From Parabacteroides faecis (GTDB taxonomy: Bacteria > Bacteroidota > Bacteroidia > Bacteroidales > Tannerellaceae), in the NCBI RefSeq assembly GCF_014647375.1, contig NZ_BMPB01000009.1, forward strand, positions 1 to 64,000: 64,000 nt of DNA, written 5' to 3'. Below, in pieces: positions 1-7,416 of the stretch; positions within the stretch are counted from its first letter, which is position 1; each line of letters opens with the position of its first letter. The notes beneath the pieces are model-generated. The model was given only the letters and a program-made list of their open reading frames with translations, was not told the DNA's origin and searched no databases. Both the position numbers and the translations under genes were made by a program.

Positions 1-29
1 AGTAGTACTAATAGCCCGAGACTTTCTTT
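1..29 (+). rRNA. 23S ribosomal RNA, 3' end only
   Basis: The first bases carry the AGTACTAAT stretch found just before the 3' end of bacterial 23S rRNA. The gene enters from the left edge and only its last few tens of bases are here. The exact 3' end cannot be fixed because the pairing 5' end lies outside the window. The following 5S gene and terminator support the call. About 120 nt of spacer separate it from 5S. Confidence 0.75.
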
Positions 30-147
30 TTCCGGAGAAAGGGTTGATATATCAGCAGGTGGTAGGTAGTAATACCTGTCATATGGCTCAAAGAAAATGA
101 GTTACGTTAGAGTAACGTTGTCCAAAGTCAAACATCTTAAAAGGTAT

Positions 148-258
<111 letters not shown>

Positions 259-283
259 TAGTAAGCGCAAGCTGAAAGGTAGA

Positions 284-317
284 AAGGAGTTCATTCGAAA
301 GAGTGGACTCCTTTTTT
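284..317 (+). terminator. rRNA operon terminator
   Basis: An inverted repeat (GGAGTTCA at 286-293, TGGACTCC at 304-311, one G-U pair) is followed at once by a run of six T. It sits 26 bases after 5S and most likely ends the rRNA operon transcript. Confidence 0.85.
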
Positions 318-391
318 CATTTATCATGGTTTCACTTTTTATCAGAATTGAATGTTACATTGAGCATGAATTTATGAGCAGTATAGATAAT

Positions 392-431
392 ACACTCCCT
401 GCCCTCTTTTGAGAAGGGGAAGGGGGAGTGT
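392..431 (-). terminator. hairpin downstream of cobC, possible terminator
   Basis: ACACTCCC at 392-399 pairs with GGGAGTGT at 424-431, and a shorter CCCTC/GAGAAGGG-type pairing lies inside. It lies just past the stop of the minus-strand cobalamin operon. The T-run on the minus strand is weak, so it may be a transcript-end stabiliser and not a classic intrinsic terminator. Confidence 0.45.
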
Positions 432-437
432 AGATAT

Positions 438-971
438 TTAGTCAAAGGAAAGTTTTATGATTTCTCCGTAGGAAGGTACATTCTTGAAGGCTTCTTTGAT
501 GTCATATTCTCCGGCATAAACCCGTGCACAGGTTAAAACGCCTCCGTGAGCGAATATGCAGACATTCTCTAATCCACTCTCTCTTATTTCATCAAGAAAT
601 GAACTGACACGTACATATTGATCTTTTAAAGACTCCCCTTCCGGTGTTTTGGTATCGATCCAATCTGCAAACCAGGCTTCGGAACGAGGATCGGAAGATA
701 ACTCTTCCCATGACTTCATCTCCCATTCCCCGAAATTAAGTTCTTTTACCCGGTCTTCCCGGATTGCATCCGGATAACCACAGTAAGAGGCGAGACGTAC
801 GCAACGTGTAAGCGGACTGCACCAGACTTTATTGAAAGTGAGTCCGGAGAGCGATTCTTTTACTTTTTCAGCCTCTTCTTCAAAGGAAGGACGTAATGCA
901 ACATCTGTCTGTCCGTATGCGTAGCCTGCAGGAACGTCGACAGAGGTGTGTCTGATCAAGTAGATATTCAT
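438..971 (-). CDS. cobC: Alpha-ribazole phosphatase, histidine phosphatase family
   Basis: Predicted cytoplasmic phosphatase that removes phosphate from alpha-ribazole phosphate (or adenosylcobalamin phosphate) in nucleotide-loop assembly of cobalamin. The protein begins MNIYLIRHTSVDVP, which holds the family RHT/RHG catalytic histidine motif at residues 7-9. A second conserved patch is CSPLTRC near residue 57, and the late FAHGGV motif carries the second catalytic histidine. I chose the ATG at 971 because the upstream in-frame extension to 1061 overlaps cobS and lacks family similarity. It is the last gene of the minus-strand operon, 11 bases after cobS. The fold alone could be a general phosphoglycerate-mutase-like phosphatase; the operon gives the specific assignment. 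Confidence 0.88.
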   Translation of the reverse strand: MNIYLIRHTSVDVPAGYAYGQTDVALRPSFEEEAEKVKESLSGLTFNKVWCSPLTRCVRLASYCGYPDAIREDRVKELNFGEWEMKSWEELSSDPRSEAWFADWIDTKTPEGESLKDQYVRVSSFLDEIRESGLENVCIFAHGGVLTCARVYAGEYDIKEAFKNVPSYGEIIKLSFD

Positions 972-982
972 ATAGTGACTTT

Positions 983-1735
983 CTAAAGTGTTGTTGTATA
1001 TATAACAGTTATCCCGAGATAAAAGCTCAATTCGCAAAGTAAAAATGTGGCTCCGCAACAATCACCGGTATATCCTTGTATTTTCTTTTTCATAAGTGTA
1101 GTCAGCATATACCAGGTAGCAACCGGAAGAAGACCGGCCAGAAAATAAACGGGTTTCGGTAGCCAGCATAAAGGAACTAGCAGGCAAATCAGACTGAACA
1201 GATATTCTCCTGTCGTCATGCGGCTATAGATCGTTTTACTTTTAGCTTCTTCCTCTTTTCGGGCATAAGGGAGACGGTTGATGATCATCCCTGCCACTCC
1301 TTTGCTATAAGGATCACCCGCTAATATGGCACAACCGGCCAATTCAACAGGAAGACTGCTGAGTAATAGGTAATACAGGCCAAAATAGCAGATTAAACCG
1401 ATTACTCCGTAACTACCTATGTGGGAATCTTTCATAATGGCCAATACCCGTTCCCGGTTGGTTCCTCCTCCAAATCCGTCAAAAAAATCGGCCAGTCCGT
1501 CTTCATGCAAACAGCCAGTAATCAATAATCGGGTTATCATAGCCAGGGCTACGGCAACTCCGGCTGGTAGAATAAGGGAGCTTGCATACAATACGATAAC
1601 CATCAATCCGGCAGTGAACCAACCGACCAGCGCCCATCGGCTGACTATATTTTTGAAATATTCGGTGGGAACCTCTGCCAGTTTCCAGAAAGGTAGACGT
1701 GTAAAGAATATGAATGCAGCCAGTATACGTAACAT
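983..1735 (-). CDS. cobS: Adenosylcobinamide-GDP ribazoletransferase (cobalamin synthase)
   Basis: Inner-membrane enzyme that joins alpha-ribazole (phosphate) to adenosylcobinamide-GDP to give adenosylcobalamin (phosphate). The 250-residue length fits the family. The signature HEDGLADFFDGFGGG lies near residues 78-92, a conserved acidic motif that binds metal and substrate in CobS. Several long hydrophobic segments surround it, consistent with a polytopic protein. The ATG at 1735 starts directly at MLRILAAFIFFTRLP, the usual CobS N-terminus. It follows cobT by 33 bases and precedes cobC by 11, so one transcript is likely. Confidence 0.95.
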   Translation of the reverse strand: MLRILAAFIFFTRLPFWKLAEVPTEYFKNIVSRWALVGWFTAGLMVIVLYASSLILPAGVAVALAMITRLLITGCLHEDGLADFFDGFGGGTNRERVLAIMKDSHIGSYGVIGLICYFGLYYLLLSSLPVELAGCAILAGDPYSKGVAGMIINRLPYARKEEEAKSKTIYSRMTTGEYLFSLICLLVPLCWLPKPVYFLAGLLPVATWYMLTTLMKKKIQGYTGDCCGATFLLCELSFYLGITVIYTTTL

Positions 1736-1768
1736 ATATATAAATGTTAGGAATGGAAGACCATCCGG

Positions 1769-2806
1769 TTAGAAATATTTAGTTACTGCAGCTTGTTGGA
1801 ATGTATGCATTTCATTGATCATACGTACAGCCGAGTCGATAATCGGGTAAGCACAAACTGAACCGGAACCTTCTCCTAAACGTAATCCCAGATTTAAGAC
1901 CGGTTCTGCCTGAAGTACATCCAACACCTTTCTGTGTCCGGCTTCGTCTCCGCAATGTCCGAATATGCAATAAGGAAGCATTTCCGGATATAGGCGGGAA
2001 GCTGCCAACACACAATTGGTCATTATAAAGCCATCTACGAGAATCACCATTTTGAGTTCTGCAGCCCGAAGCATTCCACCAACAGCCATGACCATTTCAT
2101 AACCTCCGAAATAACCGATCACATCCAATGTACTGTTATCGCCTTTGTAGTTTTCAAGGGCTGCTTTCAATACTTTATATTTATGTTGCACCCCGATGCT
2201 GTCCAAGCCACTTCCGGCACCTACACATTCGATCAGGGGAATACCTGTGAGGCAAGTCATCCACATACTTGACGCAGCTGTATTGCCTATGCCCATTTCT
2301 CCGAAACTGATGACATTGCATCCTTCTTTATGGCAGTCAGAGACAATATCGGCTCCATACTGAAGGGCCAACTCCATTTCTTCACGGGTCATAGCGGCTT
2401 CGTGCAGGAAATTCCGGGTACCTTTCCTGATTTTCCGGTCTATCAATAGTGGTATTGCAGGAAAATCGAAATCGACCCCGCCATCGACTATTTTTATTTC
2501 AAAACCATGCTGACGAGCCAGGAAACAGACACCGGCTCCGCCATTCAGAAAGTTGTGAATCACCTGGCGGGTGACTTCCTTGGGAGATTTGCTAACGCCT
2601 TCATCGGCAATGCCGTGATCAGAGGCATATATAACATTCATCGGATGCGTTAAAGCTGGTGTAAGTGTCTGCTGGATCAGTCCGACCTGGAGAGCAATTT
2701 CTTCCAATCTGCCCAACGAACCTTTGGGTTTGGTCAGATTATTTATTTTGTCTTGTAGTGCTTCCGCAATAGCAGTATCCGGTTTTTCAATATGAAAGGT
2801 AATCAT
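1769..2806 (-). CDS. cobT: Nicotinate-nucleotide--dimethylbenzimidazole phosphoribosyltransferase
   Basis: Makes alpha-ribazole phosphate from nicotinate mononucleotide and a lower-ligand base, activating the base for attachment to the corrinoid. At 345 residues it matches the family. Visible motifs are [10 protein letters not shown] near residue 27, [13 protein letters not shown] near 168-180 and, near the C-terminus, [12 protein letters not shown], which contains the expected catalytic glutamate. The start at 2806 lies 15 bases after the cobU stop. The sequence does not reveal which lower-ligand base is used; no bluB or bza gene is in the window. Confidence 0.96.
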   Translation of the reverse strand: MITFHIEKPDTAIAEALQDKINNLTKPKGSLGRLEEIALQVGLIQQTLTPALTHPMNVIYASDHGIADEGVSKSPKEVTRQVIHNFLNGGAGVCFLARQHGFEIKIVDGGVDFDFPAIPLLIDRKIRKGTRNFLHEAAMTREEMELALQYGADIVSDCHKEGCNVISFGEMGIGNTAASSMWMTCLTGIPLIECVGAGSGLDSIGVQHKYKVLKAALENYKGDNSTLDVIGYFGGYEMVMAVGGMLRAAELKMVILVDGFIMTNCVLAASRLYPEMLPYCIFGHCGDEAGHRKVLDVLQAEPVLNLGLRLGEGSGSVCAYPIIDSAVRMINEMHTFQQAAVTKYF

Positions 2807-2821
2807 TGTTCTATTATTTTG

Positions 2822-3340
2822 TTATTCTTTTATTTTCATGGGTATTCCGCTTATCATCAGTACAACTTCATCGGCACGGGAGGCTATGTATTGGTTTAGC
2901 CATCCCTGCAGGTCCGTGAATTTGCGCTGTACCGGATCAGGGGAGACACCTCCTAATCCTATTTCATTGGTAACGAATATGAGATAAGCATGCTGTTCGA
3001 CCAGCCGGTTGAATTCTTCTTTCAGTTCTTTGAGAGACAATTCGACATTGCTGTCGTTGTCAAAAAAGAAATTAGTACCCCACAAGGTGACACAGTCTAT
3101 TACGACTACCCGCCCATTCAGGTTGTGATGGCTCAGGTATTTTTCTTCTTCGATGTTTGTCCATTCCGGACCGCGGTCGGCCTGGTGGCGGAGAACACGT
3201 TGGCGGAATTCTTCATCCCATACACGGGATGTAGCCATATAGACCGGGTTAGCGCTTAATGATAAGGCTAACTTTTGTGCATATCCGCTTTTGCCGGAAC
3301 GTTGTCCTCCTGTTACCAGTACGATATGTTTGTCAGGCAT
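2822..3340 (-). CDS. cobU: Adenosylcobinamide kinase / adenosylcobinamide-phosphate guanylyltransferase
   Basis: Bifunctional cytoplasmic enzyme that phosphorylates adenosylcobinamide and then adds GMP to give adenosylcobinamide-GDP, the CobS substrate. The P-loop GGQRSGKS is at residues 11-18. The family's RVWDEEFRQRVLRHQADR stretch, carrying the histidine that accepts GMP, lies near residues 39-56. VTNEIGLGGVSPDPVQRKF near 123-141 is also typical. The 172-residue length is normal. It sits between the S4-domain gene (4 bases upstream) and cobT (15 bases downstream). Confidence 0.95.
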   Translation of the reverse strand: MPDKHIVLVTGGQRSGKSGYAQKLALSLSANPVYMATSRVWDEEFRQRVLRHQADRGPEWTNIEEEKYLSHHNLNGRVVVIDCVTLWGTNFFFDNDSNVELSLKELKEEFNRLVEQHAYLIFVTNEIGLGGVSPDPVQRKFTDLQGWLNQYIASRADEVVLMISGIPMKIKE

Positions 3341-3344
3341 CGCT

Positions 3345-3956
3345 TTATTCTCCTTTCGGCTTATTGCGGGCAGCAGCTCGTTTCGCTTTATTTATCGGAT
3401 TGTTCTTACTCGTTTTCCGCAAACTGGCAGATTTCGGGGAAGCTGCGAGACGTTGTGCAACGGCAGCTCTTCCTAAAGATTTACCGAACTTTGGGCGCAT
3501 AGCCTCTTTGAGTGCCTTTTCTTCCGTTGTCAGTTTTTCTTTTGGTTTTTCTCCGCTTTTAGCCGCCTTTCTTGCGGCTGCATATTTGTTATATTTGACA
3601 TATTTACCGGGTCTTAATTTACTGCCGGAACCGGAAGATTTCTTTTTTTCGGTAGCAGGAGCATTTGTGGCAGGAGTGTTGGCCTCTACGATTTTTTCTT
3701 TTTTCTCAACTTTTGCAGTCGCTTCACCAAAGATGAGATTTTGAGTTTTTCCTGCACCCGTACGGGCATGTTCCTGTGCCTGTTTGAAATTGACCTGAAT
3801 ATCATCGAGCATGATGATATCCGTCTTACTTACTTTCTGTCCGACTTCGGGCAGTTTACCATTGACGGTAACCCGTCCCATTTCGATGAATTTGTCTGCT
3901 TCCCTGCGGGAGCAAAGACCTGCGTCACTAAGCAGTTTGTTTAGTCTTATTTCCAT
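3345..3956 (-). CDS. S4-domain RNA-binding protein without a catalytic domain
   Basis: The first about 48 residues form a recognisable S4 RNA-binding domain (LNKLLSDAGLCSRREADKFI, then GRVTVNG), of the type that starts RluB/RsuA pseudouridine synthases. The expected pseudouridine synthase domain, with its catalytic GRLD-type motif, is missing. From about residue 70 the chain is low-complexity and rich in Lys, Ala, Pro and Arg, a likely disordered basic tail. It is 203 residues long and lies between cbiB and cobU with gaps of 15 and 4 bases, so it is probably co-transcribed with cobalamin genes. Any role in cobalamin synthesis is doubtful; ribosome or rRNA binding is more likely. Confidence 0.8.
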   Translation of the reverse strand: MEIRLNKLLSDAGLCSRREADKFIEMGRVTVNGKLPEVGQKVSKTDIIMLDDIQVNFKQAQEHARTGAGKTQNLIFGEATAKVEKKEKIVEANTPATNAPATEKKKSSGSGSKLRPGKYVKYNKYAAARKAAKSGEKPKEKLTTEEKALKEAMRPKFGKSLGRAAVAQRLAASPKSASLRKTSKNNPINKAKRAAARNKPKGE

Positions 3957-3971
3957 ATTCGTATAATTTTT

Positions 3972-4922
3972 TTATTGCAATAATAATGATAGAAGACAAA
4001 CAAGCAATCCCATAGCTAGTTCTGTATTGCTGTTTATTTTAGTTGCTATTAACATATCTTCTGTCGTGAAAGGCCGGTCGTTAACTCCGATATGAGGTTT
4101 TTCTACAGCCTGTCCGAAATAGTCGTGCGTTCCTCCGAAACGGCAATCCAGAATGGCAGCCAGCGCCGCTTCAGGATAACCTGAGTTCGGACTGAGATGT
4201 GCACGACCGAAGCGCGTCAGAAAATCTCTTTTATGCCAGTTGCCGGAAACCAGTAACATCAAACAGGCTGTCAGCCGGGCTGGTATATAATTGGCAACAT
4301 CGTCCAGCCGGGCAGCTGCTTGTCCGAAATCCTTGTATCGCTCATTTTTGTAACCGATCATTGAATCGAGCGTATTGATCATTTTATAGGCCATCATTCC
4401 GGGCAGTCCCAGAAAGCCGAACCAGAACATCGGAGCGATCACTCCGTCACTCAGGTTCTCAGCCAATGTTTCAAGGGCGGCAGCTCTGATCTCTTGCGGG
4501 GATAAGTCGGAGGTATCGCGTCCTACGATGCGTCCTACTTGTGTGCGTCCTTCTTCCACGCTGCGGTCTACTGCTTCAAAAACAGCTTTGACTTCCGTGA
4601 TCAGAGTTTTTCCAGCCAGACAATAAAAAACACCGATCCCGATGAGGATGGCATATAATTGTGTATTTATGAATATAGCCGATAAAAGCAATAAACGGGT
4701 CAGAAGATAAACACCGGCGACGAGGACCAATGTCAGTAAACCTCCTTTATAAAAGCGGTTCTCCCCTTGATTGAGTCTTTTTTCTCCGAAAGAAATGAGT
4801 TTTCCGAACCAGACGATAGGATGGGGCCAGCCTTCCGGATCGCCTAACAGACGATCTGCCAGCCATCCGCCCAGAAAAGGAATAACCCTAAGTAAATATA
4901 TCGATTGAGTTGACCAGTACAT
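3972..4922 (-). CDS. cbiB: Adenosylcobinamide-phosphate synthase
   Basis: Polytopic inner-membrane enzyme that attaches aminopropanol (or its phosphate) to the cobyric acid side chain, giving cobinamide (phosphate). The N-terminal GGWLADRLLGDPEGWPHPIVWFGKLI is the hallmark of CbiB/CobD-type proteins, split here by only a few family-specific changes. ETLAENLSDGVIAPMFW near 150-166 and AYKMINTLDSMIGY near 178-191 are further conserved motifs. The 316-residue length is typical. It is the first gene of the operon, and a -7 like element sits just upstream on the minus strand. The upstream corrin-ring genes are not in this window. Confidence 0.94.
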   Translation of the reverse strand: MYWSTQSIYLLRVIPFLGGWLADRLLGDPEGWPHPIVWFGKLISFGEKRLNQGENRFYKGGLLTLVLVAGVYLLTRLLLLSAIFINTQLYAILIGIGVFYCLAGKTLITEVKAVFEAVDRSVEEGRTQVGRIVGRDTSDLSPQEIRAAALETLAENLSDGVIAPMFWFGFLGLPGMMAYKMINTLDSMIGYKNERYKDFGQAAARLDDVANYIPARLTACLMLLVSGNWHKRDFLTRFGRAHLSPNSGYPEAALAAILDCRFGGTHDYFGQAVEKPHIGVNDRPFTTEDMLIATKINSNTELAMGLLVCLLSLLLQ

Positions 4923-4939
4923 ATTATTTGTTTGAGATA

Positions 4940-4947
4940 CAAAGGTA
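4940..4947 (-). promoter_or_regulatory. -7 promoter element for the cobalamin operon
   Basis: On the minus strand this reads TACCTTTG, matching the Bacteroidetes -7 consensus TAnnTTTG, 17 bases upstream of the cbiB start. No clear -33 TTG is seen at the proper distance, so the assignment rests on the -7 box and position. No cobalamin riboswitch is visible in this 82-base divergent spacer. Confidence 0.5.
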
Positions 4948-4992
4948 GAAAATTGTACCGTTGTTTGTTTTGTAAATTCACTAATAAATATC

Positions 4993-5000
4993 TACCTTTG
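4993..5000 (+). promoter_or_regulatory. -7 promoter element directly before the SPOR gene
   Basis: TACCTTTG matches the Bacteroidetes -7 consensus exactly. It ends four bases before the ATG at 5005, so the transcript would have almost no leader. Confidence 0.55.
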
Positions 5001-5004
5001 TCTT

Positions 5005-6027
5005 ATGCTTAGGATAATAACACATATAGAACGATTATTACTGGTACACGACTGTGTGATTGTACCGGGATTTGGTGGGTTTGTACTGCAGGCTGTTTCA
5101 GCTGTATATGATGAAAAAGAACATTTGTTCAAACCCCAACGAAAAGAAATCGTTTTTAATGTCACATTGCAGCATAACGACGGGTTGCTTTCGGAATCAT
5201 ATATGCAGATGTATGATGTCAATTACCGGAAAGCGCAATTGATGTTGGAAGAAGATGTGGCAGATATGAAAGTGGTTTTACAGGAAGATAAGAAATTATC
5301 TTTGGGCGTGCTAGGTTCCTTTAGCCTTGGGATGGAAGGACAAGTTATTTTTCACCCGGGAGAATCTGATGCTTTCAGTGTGGGTTCGTATGGCTTGGTT
5401 TCATTCAATTTCCCGCAACTTCAGCCTGTTTTGGCAGAGCGTGAAGAGGTTGCTTTACTTACCCGAAAGAGAAAGAAAGATATATTATATATACCGGTTA
5501 ACCGGAAATTACTTCGTGTCGCTGCGGCTTCGGCAGCAGCAGTCGCTTTATTCTTGCTTGTGTCGACTCCGGTAAAGGATGTCAATCAGGCGGCCTATAC
5601 AGCGAGTTTTGTTCCGACAGAGATGGTTGTGAAAAGTGCTCCTGAAATAAAGCCGGCAGAGGAAATTGCTTCGGAAGAAACGATTGCACCTGAAATCAAT
5701 GAAGTGAAGACTGAGCGTAAAGTTGCTGCTGTAGCTCCGTCCCGTGAAGTGAAAAGGCAAAAGATTACCCCTGAACCGGCAATAGCTAAGCCTAATCTTA
5801 AAATGTACCACATTGTAATCGCAAGTTTTCCAACGGAAGACCAGGCTGATAAATACATAGCAGGTGTAGACCGTCAAGAATGTAAACATGTAAGTAAGGT
5901 TGTTCGTGACGGGAAGTACCGTATTTATGCGGATAAATTCGATAACCGTGAACAAGCTGAAAGCTATATGGCGACCTTGCGTATGAATGAAAAGTACAAA
6001 GATGCGTGGCTGTTCATCAGTCGCTAA
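5005..6027 (+). CDS. HU-CCDC81 and SPOR domain membrane protein
   Basis: Predicted single-pass envelope protein of 340 residues. The N-terminal about 130 residues (LLLVHDCVIVPGFGGFVLQ, then FNVTLQHNDGLLSESY) match the bacterial HU-CCDC81 tandem domain, a histone-like fold in Bacteroidetes. A hydrophobic helix at about 168-188 would cross the inner membrane. A Glu/Pro/Lys-rich linker follows, then a C-terminal SPOR domain at about 266-340 (YHIVIASFPTEDQADKYI, then YRIYADKF). SPOR domains bind denuded peptidoglycan glycans, usually at division sites. The cytoplasmic HU part and periplasmic SPOR part suggest a link between nucleoid or cytoplasmic partners and septal wall. It is transcribed alone, divergent from cbiB. 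Confidence 0.85.
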   Translation: MLRIITHIERLLLVHDCVIVPGFGGFVLQAVSAVYDEKEHLFKPQRKEIVFNVTLQHNDGLLSESYMQMYDVNYRKAQLMLEEDVADMKVVLQEDKKLSLGVLGSFSLGMEGQVIFHPGESDAFSVGSYGLVSFNFPQLQPVLAEREEVALLTRKRKKDILYIPVNRKLLRVAAASAAAVALFLLVSTPVKDVNQAAYTASFVPTEMVVKSAPEIKPAEEIASEETIAPEINEVKTERKVAAVAPSREVKRQKITPEPAIAKPNLKMYHIVIASFPTEDQADKYIAGVDRQECKHVSKVVRDGKYRIYADKFDNREQAESYMATLRMNEKYKDAWLFISR

Positions 6028-6082
6028 ATAATACTTCTTGTATTTATTTTATTTGCTACTTACTCTTTTAAATACTGAAATA

Positions 6083-6126
6083 AAAATACCTCCGGGAGAA
6101 TTTAGAATTTCTTTCGGAGGTATTTT
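6083..6126. terminator. Bidirectional terminator between SPOR and RHH genes
   Basis: A perfect 12-base inverted repeat (AAAATACCTCCG at 6083-6094, its complement at 6115-6126) lies between convergent genes. T-rich tails follow on both strands, so it can end both transcripts. A second hairpin (CTTCCGAA at 6133-6140, TTCGGAAG at 6157-6164) lies beside it and reuses the same TTCGGAAG-type stem. Confidence 0.85.
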
Positions 6127-6184
6127 GTTTTTCTTCCGAATGAAACTAAAATATCTTTCGGAAGTGTTCAGGAGTTATTGTTTT

Positions 6185-6376
6185 TTACTCCTCTTCTTGT
6201 TTTGATTGTTTTTTCTTTTTTAAACGGCCTGCTTTTCGTAGTGCCTGGTCCAGGATGTACTGGATCTGGCCATTGGTGCTGCGGAATTCATCCGCAGCCC
6301 ATTTTTCGATAGCATCCATCATCTCTGCATCAATTCGCAGAACAAAGTTTTTGGTTGCATTCTCTTTTTTGGCCAT
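6185..6376 (-). CDS. Small ribbon-helix-helix (Arc-like) DNA-binding protein
   Basis: A 63-residue basic protein. The core FVLRIDAEMMDAIEKWAADE, then a strand-less helix pair through QIQYILDQALRKAGR, fits an Arc/MetJ-type ribbon-helix-helix fold, with the short strand FVLRID contacting DNA. The C-terminus is a charged Lys/Glu tail. I use the ATG at 6376; a GTG three bases upstream is less likely. It lies 30 bases after the SPFH gene and is probably co-transcribed. It could be an autoregulator of the pair; its target is unknown. Confidence 0.8.
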   Translation of the reverse strand: MAKKENATKNFVLRIDAEMMDAIEKWAADEFRSTNGQIQYILDQALRKAGRLKKKKQSKQEEE

Positions 6377-6406
6377 CACTCTTATATTAATATTAAAAAT
6401 TTAGGA

Positions 6407-7282
6407 TCATTGATATAATGTACCTGTGTTAATAACAGGCTGGGCTGATTCATCCGCGCAAAGAACTACCAGTAAATTGCTTACCATGGTTGCTTTCTTT
6501 TCTTCGTCGAGTTCGACAATACTGTCTTTCTCCAGTTTCTCTAATGCCAGATGAACCATACTGACTGCCCCTTCTACGATACGTTCCCGGGCTGCAATGA
6601 TGGCATCAGCCTGTTGGCGGCGAAGCATAACACCCGCAATTTCAGAAGCATAAGCCAGATAATTGATACGTGCTTCCACCACTTCTATTCCGGCAAGCGT
6701 GAGACGGCTGTTCAGTTCGTCTTCGAGTCGTTGGGTTACTTCCCCTTCGTTATCGGAACGCAATGTTACTTTGTCGGTTGTTTCGTTTGTATCGTATGCA
6801 TACATTCCGGCGACCTGACGTAAGGCAGCGTCACTTTGGATCTGAACGAAAGATTTGACATCTCCTGAAATATCGAAGGTCGCTTTATATGTATCTTTGA
6901 TTCTCCATACCACTACAGCTCCGATCATTACCGGATTACCTACTTTGTCGTTCACTTTGATTGGCTCCAGGTTCAGGTTGAAAATACGCAGGGTCACTTT
7001 TGTTTTCAATAAAAGTGGATTTACCCAGAAAAAGCCATTCTCGATAATTGTGCCGACATATTTTCCGAAGAATGTCATGACCCGTGAATTGTTCGGCTGA
7101 ATAATGATTAATCCGTAACACATGAAAATTGCACATAGTGCACCAATAATGCCTAAAACAATACTCCAGGGTTGTTTCAGTGTGAACATGAAAATGGAAG
7201 CGCCCAGTATTACCAGGATAAATAATATGGCCAGGAAACCGGAGAGCCTAATGCCGTCAAATGCTTTTTCTTGTGCTTTCAT
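6407..7282 (-). CDS. SPFH/Band 7 domain membrane protein
   Basis: 291 residues. Two adjacent hydrophobic helices at about 14-34 and 38-62 anchor it in the membrane. An SPFH (stomatin/prohibitin/flotillin/HflK) domain follows from about 66 to 225, with MTFFGKYVGTIIENGFFW and PVMIGAVVVWRIKDTYKA being typical. A helical region with RQQADAIIAARERIVEGAV near 223-241 is the usual oligomerising coiled coil. Such proteins form large ring scaffolds that organise membrane proteins or proteases. The partner here is unknown; the only linked gene is the RHH protein. It is divergent from the helicase gene. Confidence 0.88.
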   Translation of the reverse strand: MKAQEKAFDGIRLSGFLAILFILVILGASIFMFTLKQPWSIVLGIIGALCAIFMCYGLIIIQPNNSRVMTFFGKYVGTIIENGFFWVNPLLLKTKVTLRIFNLNLEPIKVNDKVGNPVMIGAVVVWRIKDTYKATFDISGDVKSFVQIQSDAALRQVAGMYAYDTNETTDKVTLRSDNEGEVTQRLEDELNSRLTLAGIEVVEARINYLAYASEIAGVMLRRQQADAIIAARERIVEGAVSMVHLALEKLEKDSIVELDEEKKATMVSNLLVVLCADESAQPVINTGTLYQ

Positions 7283-7388
7283 AATAATTTATATTTGATA
7301 TTATTTTGATATCACAAATTAAAACAATTATCTGTATATAACCAAATAAAATATCCCTTTTTTATAAGAGGATATTTAAAATATTATT

Positions 7389-7396
7389 TAGCTTTG
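7389..7396 (+). promoter_or_regulatory. -7 promoter element of the helicase gene
   Basis: TAGCTTTG matches TAnnTTTG and ends 20 bases before the proposed TTG start of the helicase. No convincing -33 element is visible. Its position supports a start near 7417 and not further upstream. Confidence 0.5.
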
Positions 7397-7416
7397 TCTA
7401 CTCAAAATTTACACGA

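Noticed and set aside
3259..3744. 161-codon plus-strand ORF opposite the S4-domain gene
   Set aside because: It is antisense to a gene with clear S4 similarity. Its Leu/Phe-rich product mirrors the Lys/Ala-rich tail read backwards.
3972..4922. Riboswitch control of the cobalamin synthesis operon
   Set aside because: The 82-base spacer before cbiB is too short for a B12 aptamer and has no B12 box; only a -7 promoter box is seen.
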